A stretch of DNA of 64,000 nt, taken from the NCBI GenBank assembly GCA_964245425.1, contig CAXTMV010000003.1, positions 1 to 64,000 of the forward strand, read 5' to 3'. The notes beneath the pieces are model-generated. The model made no database searches. It was not told the origin of the DNA and worked only from the letters and a program-made list of their open reading frames with translations. The translations under genes and the position numbers were made by a program. This document shows, in pieces, positions 1 to 8,304 of the stretch (position 1 is the first letter of the stretch; the number at the start of each line of letters is the position of its first letter). This stretch comes from JACMLD01 sp964245425 (lineage in GTDB: Bacteria > Bacteroidota > Bacteroidia > Chitinophagales > Chitinophagaceae).

Positions 1-90
1 AGTTTACGCGCAGGATGCTAAACTGTTGTTAACGTGAACAGGGAGTTGTTGCCGCGGGTCATTCGTGGATGGTAGTGAAGGAAAAAAAAA

Positions 91-126
91 CAGCAATCGC
101 ATCGCGTTATACAGATGTGATTGCTG
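91..126 (-). terminator. Intrinsic terminator of the small membrane-protein gene
   Basis: Two 13-base arms (91-103 and 114-126) pair with only one G-U pair around a 10-base loop. The run of nine A on the plus strand at 82-90 becomes a T tract after the hairpin on the minus strand. The site lies 28 bases past the stop of the minus-strand gene at 155-340, which supports that gene being transcribed. Confidence 0.75.
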
Positions 127-154
127 TGAAGCTATTAAAATTAAAACCCTACGT

Positions 155-340
155 TTACCCTTCTGACAGATCTTTCAGATTCTTTGAACTCAGTGCGGCA
201 ATCCACAAACTGGCAGACACCCAGAAGGCAACATATAGTACAAAGGAGATGACTTCTGCATGGTGGTTAAAGAAATGAACACTGGAAATTAAGGTTACTA
301 CGATCAAAAGGGGCATGGTTAAAATCAGTAAACTTTTCAT
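155..340 (-). CDS. Small membrane protein of unknown function
   Basis: This 61-residue protein opens with a hydrophobic stretch (about residues 4-22) and has a second one (about 30-50), so it probably spans the membrane twice with a short polar tail ending DLSEG. I recognise no family. A strong intrinsic terminator follows directly on the same strand and an A+T-rich region precedes it. Plus-strand open frames over the same DNA have no such support. Function is unknown; it is called on composition and the terminator. Confidence 0.55.
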   Translation of the reverse strand: MKSLLILTMPLLIVVTLISSVHFFNHHAEVISFVLYVAFWVSASLWIAALSSKNLKDLSEG

Positions 341-549
341 GGGGGTACGTTTTAATTGTTAATAATTTTCTACAGGGTAATATTACAAACCAGTTATAAG
401 ATTTTTATTAAAGAAATCTTAAAGGCCACGGCTGGCATTTCCATTTTACAAAGCCTTAACAGCACAATAAGTGCTATTGCTTATTTAATTTGAAGGTAAT
501 GATTAGGCTGTTTTTTAAAGCCTGTATGGGTAGATAAAAAGTCAATAAA
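341..549. other. A+T-rich intergenic region without a gene
   Basis: This stretch lies upstream of the small membrane-protein gene and presumably holds its promoter. I found no clear TAnnTTTG element, no convincing reading frame and no strong hairpin. It runs directly into the palindromic element that starts at 550. Confidence 0.4.
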
Positions 550-744
550 GGGCTAAAAGAACGAATAGAAAAAGAGTTTGCGACACGAAAAAAAAACATC
601 GTACGGCGCCAACAAAGCAAACAATGGTATCAATAATATTCTCTGTTTACCCTGCCGGTGCTGTGCGGTAATAATCAAGGCAAGGATAAACTTCGCTCTG
701 GGTTGGCAGCATGGCTCCTTTTTTTCTCTTCGTTCTCCTAGCCC
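550..744. repeat. Palindromic intergenic element, copy D
   Basis: The left end (GGGCTAAAAGAACGAATAG, from 550) matches the reverse complement of the right end (AGGGCTAGGAGAACGAAGAG, ending at 744), so the segment is a long imperfect palindrome. The same ends and a TGCGA motif recur at 30641-30838, 41595-41757 and 48970-49046. The right end abuts the stop codon of paaG (745-747). It has no coding potential of its own. It may act as a transcription end or be a MITE- or REP-like repeat. Confidence 0.6.
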
Positions 745-1521
745 TCATTCGCCCCTGAAAACGGGCACTCTTTTTTCAAGGAATGCCTGCACGCCCTCGC
801 GGTGGTCGTAAGAATGGGCGGCCATCGATTGCAGCTGGTCTTCCGTCTGTAACTGTGATTCAAATGACTGGTGCAACGAAGCGTTCAACGCCTGTTTTGT
901 TAAAGCAAGTGCAAGGGTAGGCATCGCAGCCAGGGTATGTGCAATCTGCAGGGAGCCGGTAGCAAAATCAGTCTCCTCAAATACCTTATACAACATGCCA
1001 TATTGCGCCGCTTCGGAAGCGCTTATTTTTTCGCCCAGCATCATCAGCGCAGCGGCCCGCTGCCAGCCAACCAGCCGGGGTAAAATAAAAGTGCCCCCGC
1101 TATCGGGTATTAAGCCAATTTTTGAAAATGCCTGTATGAACGAGGCTGATTTGCTGGCCACGATAATATCGCAACAGAGTGCGATATTGGCACCCGCGCC
1201 AGCTGCCACACCATTTACGGCACATACAACCGGTTTCGGCATGTTCCGGATGCCGAGTACAATTGGGTTGTAATAGGTTGCCAGCAAATTCTCAAAAGCA
1301 AGTGCGCCGGGCCCGGTTAACTCGCCCAGGTCCTGGCCGGCGCAAAAAGCCTTTCCACTACCGGTTATATATACCGCCCGTATATTCTTATCTGTTGAGC
1401 AATGGTCCAGTACCACTTGCAACTGCAAAGCCATGGCACGATTGAAGGCGTTCATTTTTTCAGGCCGGTTCAGCGTAATGACCGCTACATTTTCTATTTT
1501 TTCTACCAGGATAAGATCCAT
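745..1521 (-). CDS. paaG: Epoxyphenylacetyl-CoA isomerase PaaG (enoyl-CoA hydratase family)
   Basis: The protein has 258 residues, normal for PaaG. It turns the ring 1,2-epoxide made by the PaaABCE epoxidase into the oxepin-CoA in phenylacetate degradation. Visible crotonase features are AFCAGQDL, the oxyanion-hole segment NGVAAGAGAN, and GLIPDSGGT, whose Asp is the catalytic acid of PaaG-type isomerases. YYNPIV and FSKIGLIPD are closer to PaaG than to generic hydratases. The frame stays open upstream to 1752, but homology begins at MDLILVEK, so the ATG at 1521 is chosen. It is the last visible gene of the paaABC-CPBP-paaD-paaG operon, 37 bases after paaD. Confidence 0.88.
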   Translation of the reverse strand: MDLILVEKIENVAVITLNRPEKMNAFNRAMALQLQVVLDHCSTDKNIRAVYITGSGKAFCAGQDLGELTGPGALAFENLLATYYNPIVLGIRNMPKPVVCAVNGVAAGAGANIALCCDIIVASKSASFIQAFSKIGLIPDSGGTFILPRLVGWQRAAALMMLGEKISASEAAQYGMLYKVFEETDFATGSLQIAHTLAAMPTLALALTKQALNASLHQSFESQLQTEDQLQSMAAHSYDHREGVQAFLEKRVPVFRGE

Positions 1522-1558
1522 ATAAAATAATTGAGGTAAAATTTTTTTCAACAATCGT

Positions 1559-2095
1559 TCAATGACATTTAAAATAATCAAAGGGTTCAAGACAGTCGTT
1601 GCATTGGTGCAGGGCCTTACAAGCGGTTGAACCAAACTGGCTGATAAGACGGGTGTTGTTCGACTGGCAATGCGGGCATTGAATGGCTGCTTCTTTGGCA
1701 AACAGCCCGGGTGCTTCAACGGTTGGCAGGGGGTTGGGCGCGGCAATGCCATAGGCTTTTAACTTTTGTTTTCCCGCTTCGCTCATCCAGCTGGTTGTCC
1801 AGGCGGGTGACAAGATGCTGGTGACCGTTACTTTTTTAAAACCATTTTCCAGCAGGAGCATTTTAACCTGCATGCTGATAACGTCCATGGCCGGGCAGCC
1901 ACTATACGTGGGCGTTATGATCACTTCTATGTCAGGTCCGTTTATTTTTATATCGCGAACGATGCCCAGATCGATTACCGACAATACAGGCACTTCAGGG
2001 TCGGCAACCTGTTCAAGCAGGGATAATATGTATTGCTTACCAGTATCCAAGATAAATATAAGTGAAGGCGATGCTGTCGAAAAAACCATGCGCAA
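1559..2095 (-). CDS. paaD: PaaD, phenylacetyl-CoA epoxidase assembly protein (MIP18/DUF59 plus zinc ribbon)
   Basis: Up to 178 residues. The DUF59 domain begins near residue 20 (LLEQVADPEVPVLSVIDLGI) and includes TYSGCPAMDV, the conserved Cys motif of the family. The C-terminus carries a Cys-rich ribbon (CPHC, then CNDC). PaaD is thought to help mature the iron centres of the epoxidase. The start is uncertain: ATGs at 2095 and 2089 lie inside the end of the CPBP gene, and a TTG at about 2050 would sit closer to where homology begins. The frame overlaps the upstream gene by up to 59 bases, which suggests translational coupling or a recent insertion of the CPBP gene. Confidence 0.85.
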   Translation of the reverse strand: MRMVFSTASPSLIFILDTGKQYILSLLEQVADPEVPVLSVIDLGIVRDIKINGPDIEVIITPTYSGCPAMDVISMQVKMLLLENGFKKVTVTSILSPAWTTSWMSEAGKQKLKAYGIAAPNPLPTVEAPGLFAKEAAIQCPHCQSNNTRLISQFGSTACKALHQCNDCLEPFDYFKCH

Positions 2096-2696
2096 AAAAA
2101 GAATACCACAAATTTCGGTTATATTTTATCACCAGCGCATGATAAATACAGCCAGCCAGCAGCGCATTTAACATACCGGCGGTACCCAGCTGAAAATGAT
2201 ACAGCGCAAAAATGGCATTCGTTAACAAGAACGCGATGGTTACCTTATTTTTAGCGGGCAGGATTTTTTCCAGGCGCGTAAAAATGAATCCATGAAAAGC
2301 CAGCTCTTCGTAAAAGCCCCCGGCAATAAAACTTAACAGGATAAAAAAAATATAACTGGCGGTATGATGCCGCACTTGTTTAAAATCATCCAGGTTCGCT
2401 TTTTTAAGCGGCACCATTTTCTGCAGCAGGGGGAAAAAGGCATATTGCAGGAAAATAAAGGCGGCAATTGCCGTTACTGCGCCCGTTAAAACGGCCTTCC
2501 ATTCAAACCGTTTAAAACGAAGACCCAGATCGCTGAAAGTCTCCCCGGTACGCTTCAGGTATAACCAGATGCCCACGGTAATAACAATGGCATACCCGAA
2601 TGGCAGGGGGATAAGGCCCAGGTGGGGCAAAAAGAATACTAATAAGATGGCCAGGATTGTAAAAATACACTCTTTTGCCGGGAGGGATTGTTTCAT
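2037..2696 (-). CDS. CPBP-family intramembrane protease
   Basis: A 219-residue polytopic membrane protein. The Abi/CPBP motifs are visible: the first, normally EExxxR, reads EELAFHG (His in place of Arg), the second is FALYH (FxxxH), and the third is HGFFD. CPBP proteins are glutamate-type intramembrane proteases. The gene lies inside the paa operon, 18 bases after paaC, and its end overlaps the start of paaD. CPBP proteins are not part of the known PaaABCDE machinery, so its role here is unknown. The altered first motif leaves open whether it is still catalytic. Confidence 0.8.
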   Translation of the reverse strand: MKQSLPAKECIFTILAILLVFFLPHLGLIPLPFGYAIVITVGIWLYLKRTGETFSDLGLRFKRFEWKAVLTGAVTAIAAFIFLQYAFFPLLQKMVPLKKANLDDFKQVRHHTASYIFFILLSFIAGGFYEELAFHGFIFTRLEKILPAKNKVTIAFLLTNAIFALYHFQLGTAGMLNALLAGCIYHALVIKYNRNLWYSFFAHGFFDSIAFTYIYLGYW

Positions 2697-2714
2697 GCAA
2701 AGGCATCCATTTAT

Positions 2715-3515
2715 TTACCAGTTATTACCCGGATAGGTACGCTGAAGATATTGCATTTCAGCTAGCAGGTAGCCCAGGTGTTCGGTATGCCTGCCCTGCT
2801 TGCCACCGTTTTGCATCCAGGCATTTTCGGGCGTTGGCAGGGTAGACTGCAGCAGCACTTCTGTTATCTTTTGCTGCCAGGCGGGGCGGCAGGCCGACAG
2901 GTCAACCGAAATGCCTGCAGGCAACAGTGCAGTTTCATAGGCTGCATTTTCCATCAGTTCGCCGGTATAGGGCCAGAGCAACTGCAAGGCTGTTTCCATG
3001 CGGTGATGGCTTTCATGGGTACCGTCGCCGAGGCGGATCACCCATTCGGCACTCCAGCGCAGGTGATAGGTAACTTCTTTTACAGATTTTTCAGCAATGG
3101 CAGCCAATGTTGCATCTGTGCTTTGCTTCAGGCGTTGGTATAAATAAAACTGGTAAGTACTGAAAAAAAACTGCCGTAAAACGGTTACGGCCCAATCGCC
3201 TTTCTTCAGTTCTGCCAGCAGGCAATTGCTGAAGTTGTTGGTATCACGCAGGTAGGCAAGGGTGTCTTCCGTCTGAAGCCCGCTTCCAACCTCCGCCGCT
3301 GGGGAAATAAAAAACAGCTGTTCGGCTGATTGGTTAATTAGGGTTGCAGCGTATTGATAAAAATTTCTTGCCTGGCCCACCAGATCAAGCGCAATATTGC
3401 TGATGGCGATATCCTGTTCCAGCACCGGTCCGTGACCCGTCCATTCTGCATTGCGCTGGCCCAGTATCAGCGCATTGTCTGCGAGGTGAAGGGTATAGTT
3501 GATTAATTGATCCAT
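2715..3515 (-). CDS. paaC: PaaC, structural subunit of phenylacetyl-CoA epoxidase
   Basis: A 266-residue ferritin-like protein of the usual PaaC size. The N-terminal signature LADNALILGQRNAEW with DIAISNIALDLVGQARNF is typical. In the known complex PaaC pairs with catalytic PaaA and has a degenerate di-iron site. Translation starts at MDQLINYT. Paa genes run before and after it on the same strand. A 162-base gap separates it from paaB, longer than the other gaps in the operon; I see no promoter motif in it. Confidence 0.92.
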   Translation of the reverse strand: MDQLINYTLHLADNALILGQRNAEWTGHGPVLEQDIAISNIALDLVGQARNFYQYAATLINQSAEQLFFISPAAEVGSGLQTEDTLAYLRDTNNFSNCLLAELKKGDWAVTVLRQFFFSTYQFYLYQRLKQSTDATLAAIAEKSVKEVTYHLRWSAEWVIRLGDGTHESHHRMETALQLLWPYTGELMENAAYETALLPAGISVDLSACRPAWQQKITEVLLQSTLPTPENAWMQNGGKQGRHTEHLGYLLAEMQYLQRTYPGNNW

Positions 3516-3677
3516 GAAGGAAGAATTGCATTTTAAGTTTGTTTCCGTTGCTATCAGTGCCGGTATTTTTTAGCACATAAACGGATAGACGCATGGGTGC
3601 ACCTACCGAATGCCATGATAACCCATGACCCTATTGCGCCTATGAGGTGAATGGTTTGGCATGGCAATTAATTGAGC

Positions 3678-4082
3678 TTACATATGTTTAAGTGCTTCCG
3701 GTAATTCATAAAAAGAAGGATGGCGGTATATTTTATCATTGGCCGGATCGTACAAGCTTGCAGCTTCATCCGGGCTGGAAGCGTGAATGTTTACAGATTC
3801 AACCACCCAGATGCTGGTGCCTTCCTGGCGGCGGGTATATACATCGCGTGCGTTTTCGATGGCCATCTTTGCATCGGGCGCATGCAGGCTGCCCGCATGT
3901 TTATGATCGAGCCCCTGTTTGCTGCGGATGAATACTTCCCATAAGGGCCATGCATCCTCAACAGCTGCACTTCCAATACCCCCAACGCCTAAAGAGGGGT
4001 TTTGATCGTTACTATTGGGTGTTCCGGTATGCTCCTTGTCACCGTAGTCTCCATACAATATTTTTCTTACAAGATTCATCAT
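3678..4082 (-). CDS. paaB: PaaB, small subunit of phenylacetyl-CoA epoxidase
   Basis: The core begins at about residue 44 (WPLWEVFIRSKQGLDHKHAG) and runs through SLHAPDAKMAIENARDVYTR and GTSIWVVES, the standard PaaB fold. PaaB is usually about 95 residues; this one has 134. An N-terminal extension of some 40 residues (MMNLVRKILYGDYGDKEHTG onward) is polar and rich in Gly, Asn and Ser. There is no later in-frame ATG before the core, so the extension seems real unless a non-ATG start is used. PaaB bridges PaaAC heterodimers in the known complex. Confidence 0.9.
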   Translation of the reverse strand: MMNLVRKILYGDYGDKEHTGTPNSNDQNPSLGVGGIGSAAVEDAWPLWEVFIRSKQGLDHKHAGSLHAPDAKMAIENARDVYTRRQEGTSIWVVESVNIHASSPDEAASLYDPANDKIYRHPSFYELPEALKHM

Positions 4083-4133
4083 ATAAATATTTTTTACTCC
4101 GTACGCAAACGTTACTATCCTTCCTTCAGGCGG

Positions 4134-5054
4134 TTAGGGGTGTTTCTTCGCATGCGCCATCGCGGCCTCCCTTACCCAGGCCCCTTCTTCATGTGCTTTT
4201 ATCCTCGCGGCCATTCTTTCTTTGTTGCAGGGGCCATTGCCGTTGAGTACATTTTTGAATTCGTTCCAGTCAATGGCGCCAAAATCATATTGCTGTTTTG
4301 ACTCATTCCATTTCAGATCGGGATCGGGCAGGGTCATGCCTAATATTTTAACCTGCCCGGCGCACATATCTACAAAACGCTGCCGCAATTCATCATTGCT
4401 GAAGCGTTTTATTTTCCAGCGCATGCTCTGGGCACTGTTCGGAGAGGCATCGTCGGGTGGACCAAACATCATAATGCTGGGCCACCACCAGCGGTCAATG
4501 GCATCCTGGCACATGGCTTTCTGGTCGGCACTCCCCTTGCTCAGTGTTAAAAGGATTTCGAAACCCTGGCGCTGGTGAAAACTTTCTTCCTTGCAGATTC
4601 TCACCATTGCCCTTGCATAGGGCCCGTGCGAACAGCGGCAGATCGGTACCTGGTTAATGATCGCTGCACCATCTACCAGCCAGCCGATAGCGCCCATATC
4701 TGCCCAGCTAAGGGTAGGGTAGTTGAAAATGGATGAATATTTTGCCTTACCGGAATGCAGTTGGGCAATCATTTCATCTCTGCTGATGCCAAGGGTTTCG
4801 GCAGCGCTGTACAAATACAGGCCATGGCCGGCTTCATCCTGCACTTTTGCTATCAGTGTAGCTTTTCTTTTTAGGGTCGGCGCCCGGCTGATCCAGTTGC
4901 CTTCCGGCAACATGCCAACAATTTCACTGTGCGCATGCTGGCTGATCTGCCGGATCAGGGTCTGGCGGTATTTCTCGGGCATCCAGTCCCTGGGCTCAAT
5001 GCGTATATCATTGTCTATTTTATCCTGGAAGGCTTTTTCTGCAACTACTGACAT
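4134..5054 (-). CDS. paaA: PaaA, catalytic di-iron subunit of phenylacetyl-CoA epoxidase
   Basis: A 306-residue ferritin-like oxygenase subunit that epoxidises the aromatic ring of phenylacetyl-CoA. Two ExxH iron-binding motifs are visible: E74-AG-H77 in KVQDEAGHG and E157-SF-H160 in CKEESFH. E44 in AHSEIVG is a likely further ligand. It is the first gene of paaABC-CPBP-paaD-paaG. The start ATG at 5054 fits the family N-terminus. The upstream region carries a perfect 14-base palindrome (5098-5111) also found before the tetR gene, and a TACCTTTA that resembles a -7 element (plus-strand 5072-5079). Confidence 0.94.
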   Translation of the reverse strand: MSVVAEKAFQDKIDNDIRIEPRDWMPEKYRQTLIRQISQHAHSEIVGMLPEGNWISRAPTLKRKATLIAKVQDEAGHGLYLYSAAETLGISRDEMIAQLHSGKAKYSSIFNYPTLSWADMGAIGWLVDGAAIINQVPICRCSHGPYARAMVRICKEESFHQRQGFEILLTLSKGSADQKAMCQDAIDRWWWPSIMMFGPPDDASPNSAQSMRWKIKRFSNDELRQRFVDMCAGQVKILGMTLPDPDLKWNESKQQYDFGAIDWNEFKNVLNGNGPCNKERMAARIKAHEEGAWVREAAMAHAKKHP

Positions 5055-5097
5055 TGTTAATATTATTACAGTAAAGGTAAAAATATTTGAGCAACCG

Positions 5098-5111
5098 CTA
5101 ACAATTGTTAG
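5098..5111. promoter_or_regulatory. Putative TetR (PaaR-like) operator before paaA
   Basis: CTAACAATTGTTAG is a perfect 14-base palindrome 44 bases upstream of paaA. Its core TAACA-AT-TGTTA recurs with one change at 10022-10033, directly upstream of the tetR-paaE unit. On the minus strand it covers the place expected for a -33 element of the weak TACCTTTA box at 5072-5079, so binding there would block transcription. Confidence 0.65.
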
Positions 5112-5126
5112 TTTTATGTTTTTAAT

Positions 5127-5146
5127 GTTATAATCCGTATTATAAC
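5127..5146. promoter_or_regulatory. Second dyad between paaA and the GH30 gene
   Basis: GTTATAAT and ATTATAAC flank CCGT, giving an 8-base inverted repeat with a 4-base centre, 43 bases upstream of the GH30 ATG. It could be an operator for the glycosidase pair, or part of the paaA control region. It is very A+T-rich, so chance is possible. Confidence 0.4.
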
Positions 5147-5188
5147 TGAATAATTAGCGAAATTGCTGTTTTTTAATAAGGATACCGT

Positions 5189-6649
5189 ATGAAAAAGTTA
5201 TTAGCCTGCCTGTTGTTTTTTGGCCTGATTGTATTTACCAGCAGCCGTTGCAAAAAAGGAAGCGACCCCACACCTGTACCGCCCACGCCGCCTGTAATGC
5301 CACCTGTTACCGGCACCAACGATATGGATTTCTGGCTCACCAAGTCTGATCAGACCATCCTTTTGCAAAAACAAAGCACCACCCTTTCTTTTGGAACGGT
5401 TGCCAACAGCAACACTACCATTACCGTTGATACAACCACCACCTACCAGACGGTTGACGGTTTTGGCTATACACTTACCGGCGGCAGCGCCCAGGTAATA
5501 AACGGCCTGGCGGCCACTGATAAAGCCAACCTGCTACAGGAATTATTTGGCAGCGGCACGGGTTCTATCGGCATCAGTTTTTTACGCATCAGCATCGGCG
5601 CATCCGATCTGAATGCAAGCGTTTTCTCGTATGATGATATGCCTGCCGGCCAGACAGATACTACGCTCGCCAATTTTAGCCTGGCGCCTGACAAAGAAAC
5701 CGGTACTGGTTTAATACCGCTCTTAAAACAGATCCTGGCCATTAACCCAAACATAAAAATAATTGCGACCCCCTGGAGCCCGCCGGTGTGGATGAAAGAC
5801 AATAACAATTCCGTTGGTGGTGGCCTGCAAACAATTTATTATAACGTATATGCACAGTACTTTATCAAATATATTCAACTGATGAAGGCAGAAGGTATCA
5901 GTATTACTGCCATTACACCGCAGAATGAACCGCTGAACCCGGGTAATAACCCCAGCATGATGATGGTTGCCACCCAACAACGTGATTTTATAAAGAACAA
6001 CCTCGGCCCGGCCTTTTTTACTGCTGGCATTACTACCAAAATTGTGGTGTACGATCACAATTGCGATCATGCTGATTACCCAACTACTATTTTAAGTGAT
6101 GCAGCCGCCAAGCTTTTTGTAGACGGTTCAGCCTTTCATTTGTATGCCGGTGATATCTCTGCGCTGAGTACGGTGCATGCTGCTTACCCCGATAAGAATC
6201 TTTATTTCACAGAGCAATATACCGCTACCACCGGCGATTTTAGCGGCGATTTAAAATGGCACCTTAAAAATGTAGTGATTGGTTCCATGCGCAACTGGAG
6301 CCGTAATGCGCTGGAATGGAACCTGGCCAACAATCCGTCTTTCGCCCCGTATACACCCGGGGGCTGCACTACCTGCAAAGGTGCGCTCACCATCGGCAGC
6401 ACCATTACACGCAATGTAGGGTATTACATTATTGCCCATGCCTCTAAATTTGTACCGGCCGGCTCCGTAAGAATCGGCAGTGATCTTTTTACCAGCCTCC
6501 AAAACGTGGCTTTTAAAACACCCGATGGAAAAAAAGTACTGATCGTGGAAAATGATGGAACCACCACCACGTCTTTTAACATTAAGTTTAACAACAAATG
6601 GGTGGTAGCCACGCTCGACGGCGGATCTGTTGGAACCTATACCTGGTAA
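5189..6649 (+). CDS. GH30-family glycoside hydrolase, exported lipoprotein
   Basis: 486 residues. A signal sequence ends in SSRC with Cys21 as the likely lipidation site, followed by a Pro-rich linker (28-40). The (beta/alpha)8 domain begins near 70 and carries QTVDGFGYTLTGG, WSPPVWMKDN, the acid/base E247 in TPQNEPLN and the nucleophile E342 in YFTEQYTA. A beta-sandwich forms the C-terminus. GH30 members of this type cleave beta-1,6-glucan or glucosylceramide; the substrate is not clear from sequence. It forms a tandem pair with the next gene and sits between two parts of the paa cluster in opposite orientation. Confidence 0.88.
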   Translation: MKKLLACLLFFGLIVFTSSRCKKGSDPTPVPPTPPVMPPVTGTNDMDFWLTKSDQTILLQKQSTTLSFGTVANSNTTITVDTTTTYQTVDGFGYTLTGGSAQVINGLAATDKANLLQELFGSGTGSIGISFLRISIGASDLNASVFSYDDMPAGQTDTTLANFSLAPDKETGTGLIPLLKQILAINPNIKIIATPWSPPVWMKDNNNSVGGGLQTIYYNVYAQYFIKYIQLMKAEGISITAITPQNEPLNPGNNPSMMMVATQQRDFIKNNLGPAFFTAGITTKIVVYDHNCDHADYPTTILSDAAAKLFVDGSAFHLYAGDISALSTVHAAYPDKNLYFTEQYTATTGDFSGDLKWHLKNVVIGSMRNWSRNALEWNLANNPSFAPYTPGGCTTCKGALTIGSTITRNVGYYIIAHASKFVPAGSVRIGSDLFTSLQNVAFKTPDGKKVLIVENDGTTTTSFNIKFNNKWVVATLDGGSVGTYTW

Positions 6650-6747
6650 ATTGATTGATGTACGGATTGTAGGATTTACCTGAACCCGGCAAAATAACTC
6701 GCAAAATCAGTGAATCAGGACATCAGCAATCGCTCAAATAACTGCAT

Positions 6748-8217
6748 ATGAAAAAGATATTCCTTTTTGCAACTGTTCTTTTATTGCTGGCCTTTAGCCG
6801 GCAAACCGTTCATAAAAATAATCGGCCAACGGATCCTTCTTTTTTTATACCCGGCAAAAAGTTGCAGGTGTATACAACCGCCGATAGCACCAACCTGCGG
6901 CTGACGCTGACCGATTCAACGCTCTCATTGACCGACTTTGGCCAGCCCAAAGAAACACAGCCCTGCATATTCGTAGATCCGTCAAAAACATTTCAGACCC
7001 TGGTAGGTATCGGCGGGGCCATTACCGATGCAGTGGCGGAAACATTTGCAAAACTGCCGGCCAGCCGGCAGCAGGAACTCCTGGATGCATTTTATTCGCC
7101 GAAAAAAGGCATCGGTTATACGCTGGCCCGGACCAATATCAATAGTTGCGATTTCTCCAGCGATAGTTATACCTATGTGGCAGACAACGACCTTGCATTA
7201 AAAACATTCAATGTTGATCATGATCGCCGGTGCAGGATTCCACTGATCAAAAAGGCCATTGCCGCAGCCGGCGGCAAGCTCTCCCTTTTTGTAAGCCCCT
7301 GGAGCCCGCCGGCCTGGATGAAAGATAATAATGATATGCTGCACGGCGGAAAATTAAAAGCGGCGGATGCCGACGCATGGGCGGCCTATTATATAAAATT
7401 TATACAGACCTATGAAAAAGAGGGCATCCCGGTTTGGGGATTAACGGTACAAAATGAACCTATGGCCACGCAACGCTGGGAATCCTGTGTGTATAGCGGC
7501 GAAGACGAACGCGATTTTATAAAAAATCACCTGGGGCCTGCCTTGTATAAAAACAATATGGCCGCCAAAAAACTGATAGCCTGGGATCATAACCGTGACT
7601 TGGTTTACCAGCGCGCCGCCGCGGTATTGAACGATAAAGAGGCGGCAAAGTATGTATGGGGCATCGGCTTTCACTGGTACGAGCCCTGGACAGGCGGCAC
7701 CATGCAGTTTGAGAATGTAAAACGGGTAGCCGAAAGCTTCCCCGACAAGCACCTGATCTTTACCGAGGGATGCGTGGAATCTTTCAGCCTGGCAAGGGTA
7801 AATGAATGGTCGCTGGGCGAACGGTACGGACGCTCTATGATCAATGATTTTAATGCAGGCACGGCGGGCTGGACAGACTGGAATGTCTTTTTGGATGAAA
7901 CCGGCGGCCCCAATCACGCAGAGAATTTTTGTTTTGCGCCGGTACATGCCAACACAAAAACAGGCGAGTTGTATTATACCAATTCTTATTACTACATCGG
8001 CCAGTTTTCAAAATTCATCCGCCCCGGCGCCAAAAGAATTATCAGCTCCGCCAGCAGGAGCGAGTTACTGACCACCGCATTCATCAACACAGATGGAACG
8101 ATTGCCGTGGTGGTGATGAACGACAGCAGTAAAAAAATTTCCTATCGGTTATGGATAGCCGGTAAAGCGGCCGAAGTAACCAGCCTGCCGCATTCTATTG
8201 CCACCCTGGTACTGTAG
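6748..8217 (+). CDS. GH30-family glycoside hydrolase (glucosylceramidase-like)
   Basis: 489 residues with an N-terminal hydrophobic signal but no obvious lipobox. Conserved GH30 features are FQTLVGIGGAITD, SPWSPPAWMKDN, acid/base E237 in TVQNEPMATQRWESC and nucleophile E340 in IFTEGCVES. NEPMATQRWESC is typical of the glucocerebrosidase-like and beta-1,6-glucanase subfamilies. It follows the first GH30 gene by 98 bases on the same strand. The two paralogues differ clearly in sequence, so they probably act on related but not identical linkages, one lipid-anchored and one possibly free in the periplasm. Confidence 0.9.
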   Translation: MKKIFLFATVLLLLAFSRQTVHKNNRPTDPSFFIPGKKLQVYTTADSTNLRLTLTDSTLSLTDFGQPKETQPCIFVDPSKTFQTLVGIGGAITDAVAETFAKLPASRQQELLDAFYSPKKGIGYTLARTNINSCDFSSDSYTYVADNDLALKTFNVDHDRRCRIPLIKKAIAAAGGKLSLFVSPWSPPAWMKDNNDMLHGGKLKAADADAWAAYYIKFIQTYEKEGIPVWGLTVQNEPMATQRWESCVYSGEDERDFIKNHLGPALYKNNMAAKKLIAWDHNRDLVYQRAAAVLNDKEAAKYVWGIGFHWYEPWTGGTMQFENVKRVAESFPDKHLIFTEGCVESFSLARVNEWSLGERYGRSMINDFNAGTAGWTDWNVFLDETGGPNHAENFCFAPVHANTKTGELYYTNSYYYIGQFSKFIRPGAKRIISSASRSELLTTAFINTDGTIAVVVMNDSSKKISYRLWIAGKAAEVTSLPHSIATLVL

Positions 8218-8304
8218 ATGATGTCTGGTGTATGCTGATTTGGAGATCTTGGGATTTGGAGATTTCGCTTGCTGTGATATTTGTGGCGGTATTCCATCAT
8301 GCGA

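Noticed and set aside
1522..1752. N-terminal extension of the paaG frame (77 codons)
   Set aside because: It overlaps paaD in another frame and has no crotonase homology. The ATG at 1521 matches the family start.
2037..2696. Bacteriocin self-immunity gene
   Set aside because: CPBP proteins can confer immunity, but no bacteriocin precursor or export gene is near; the gene is embedded in the paa operon.
7441..7947. 168-codon minus-strand frame inside the second GH30 gene
   Set aside because: Shadow of a gene with both catalytic Glu motifs.
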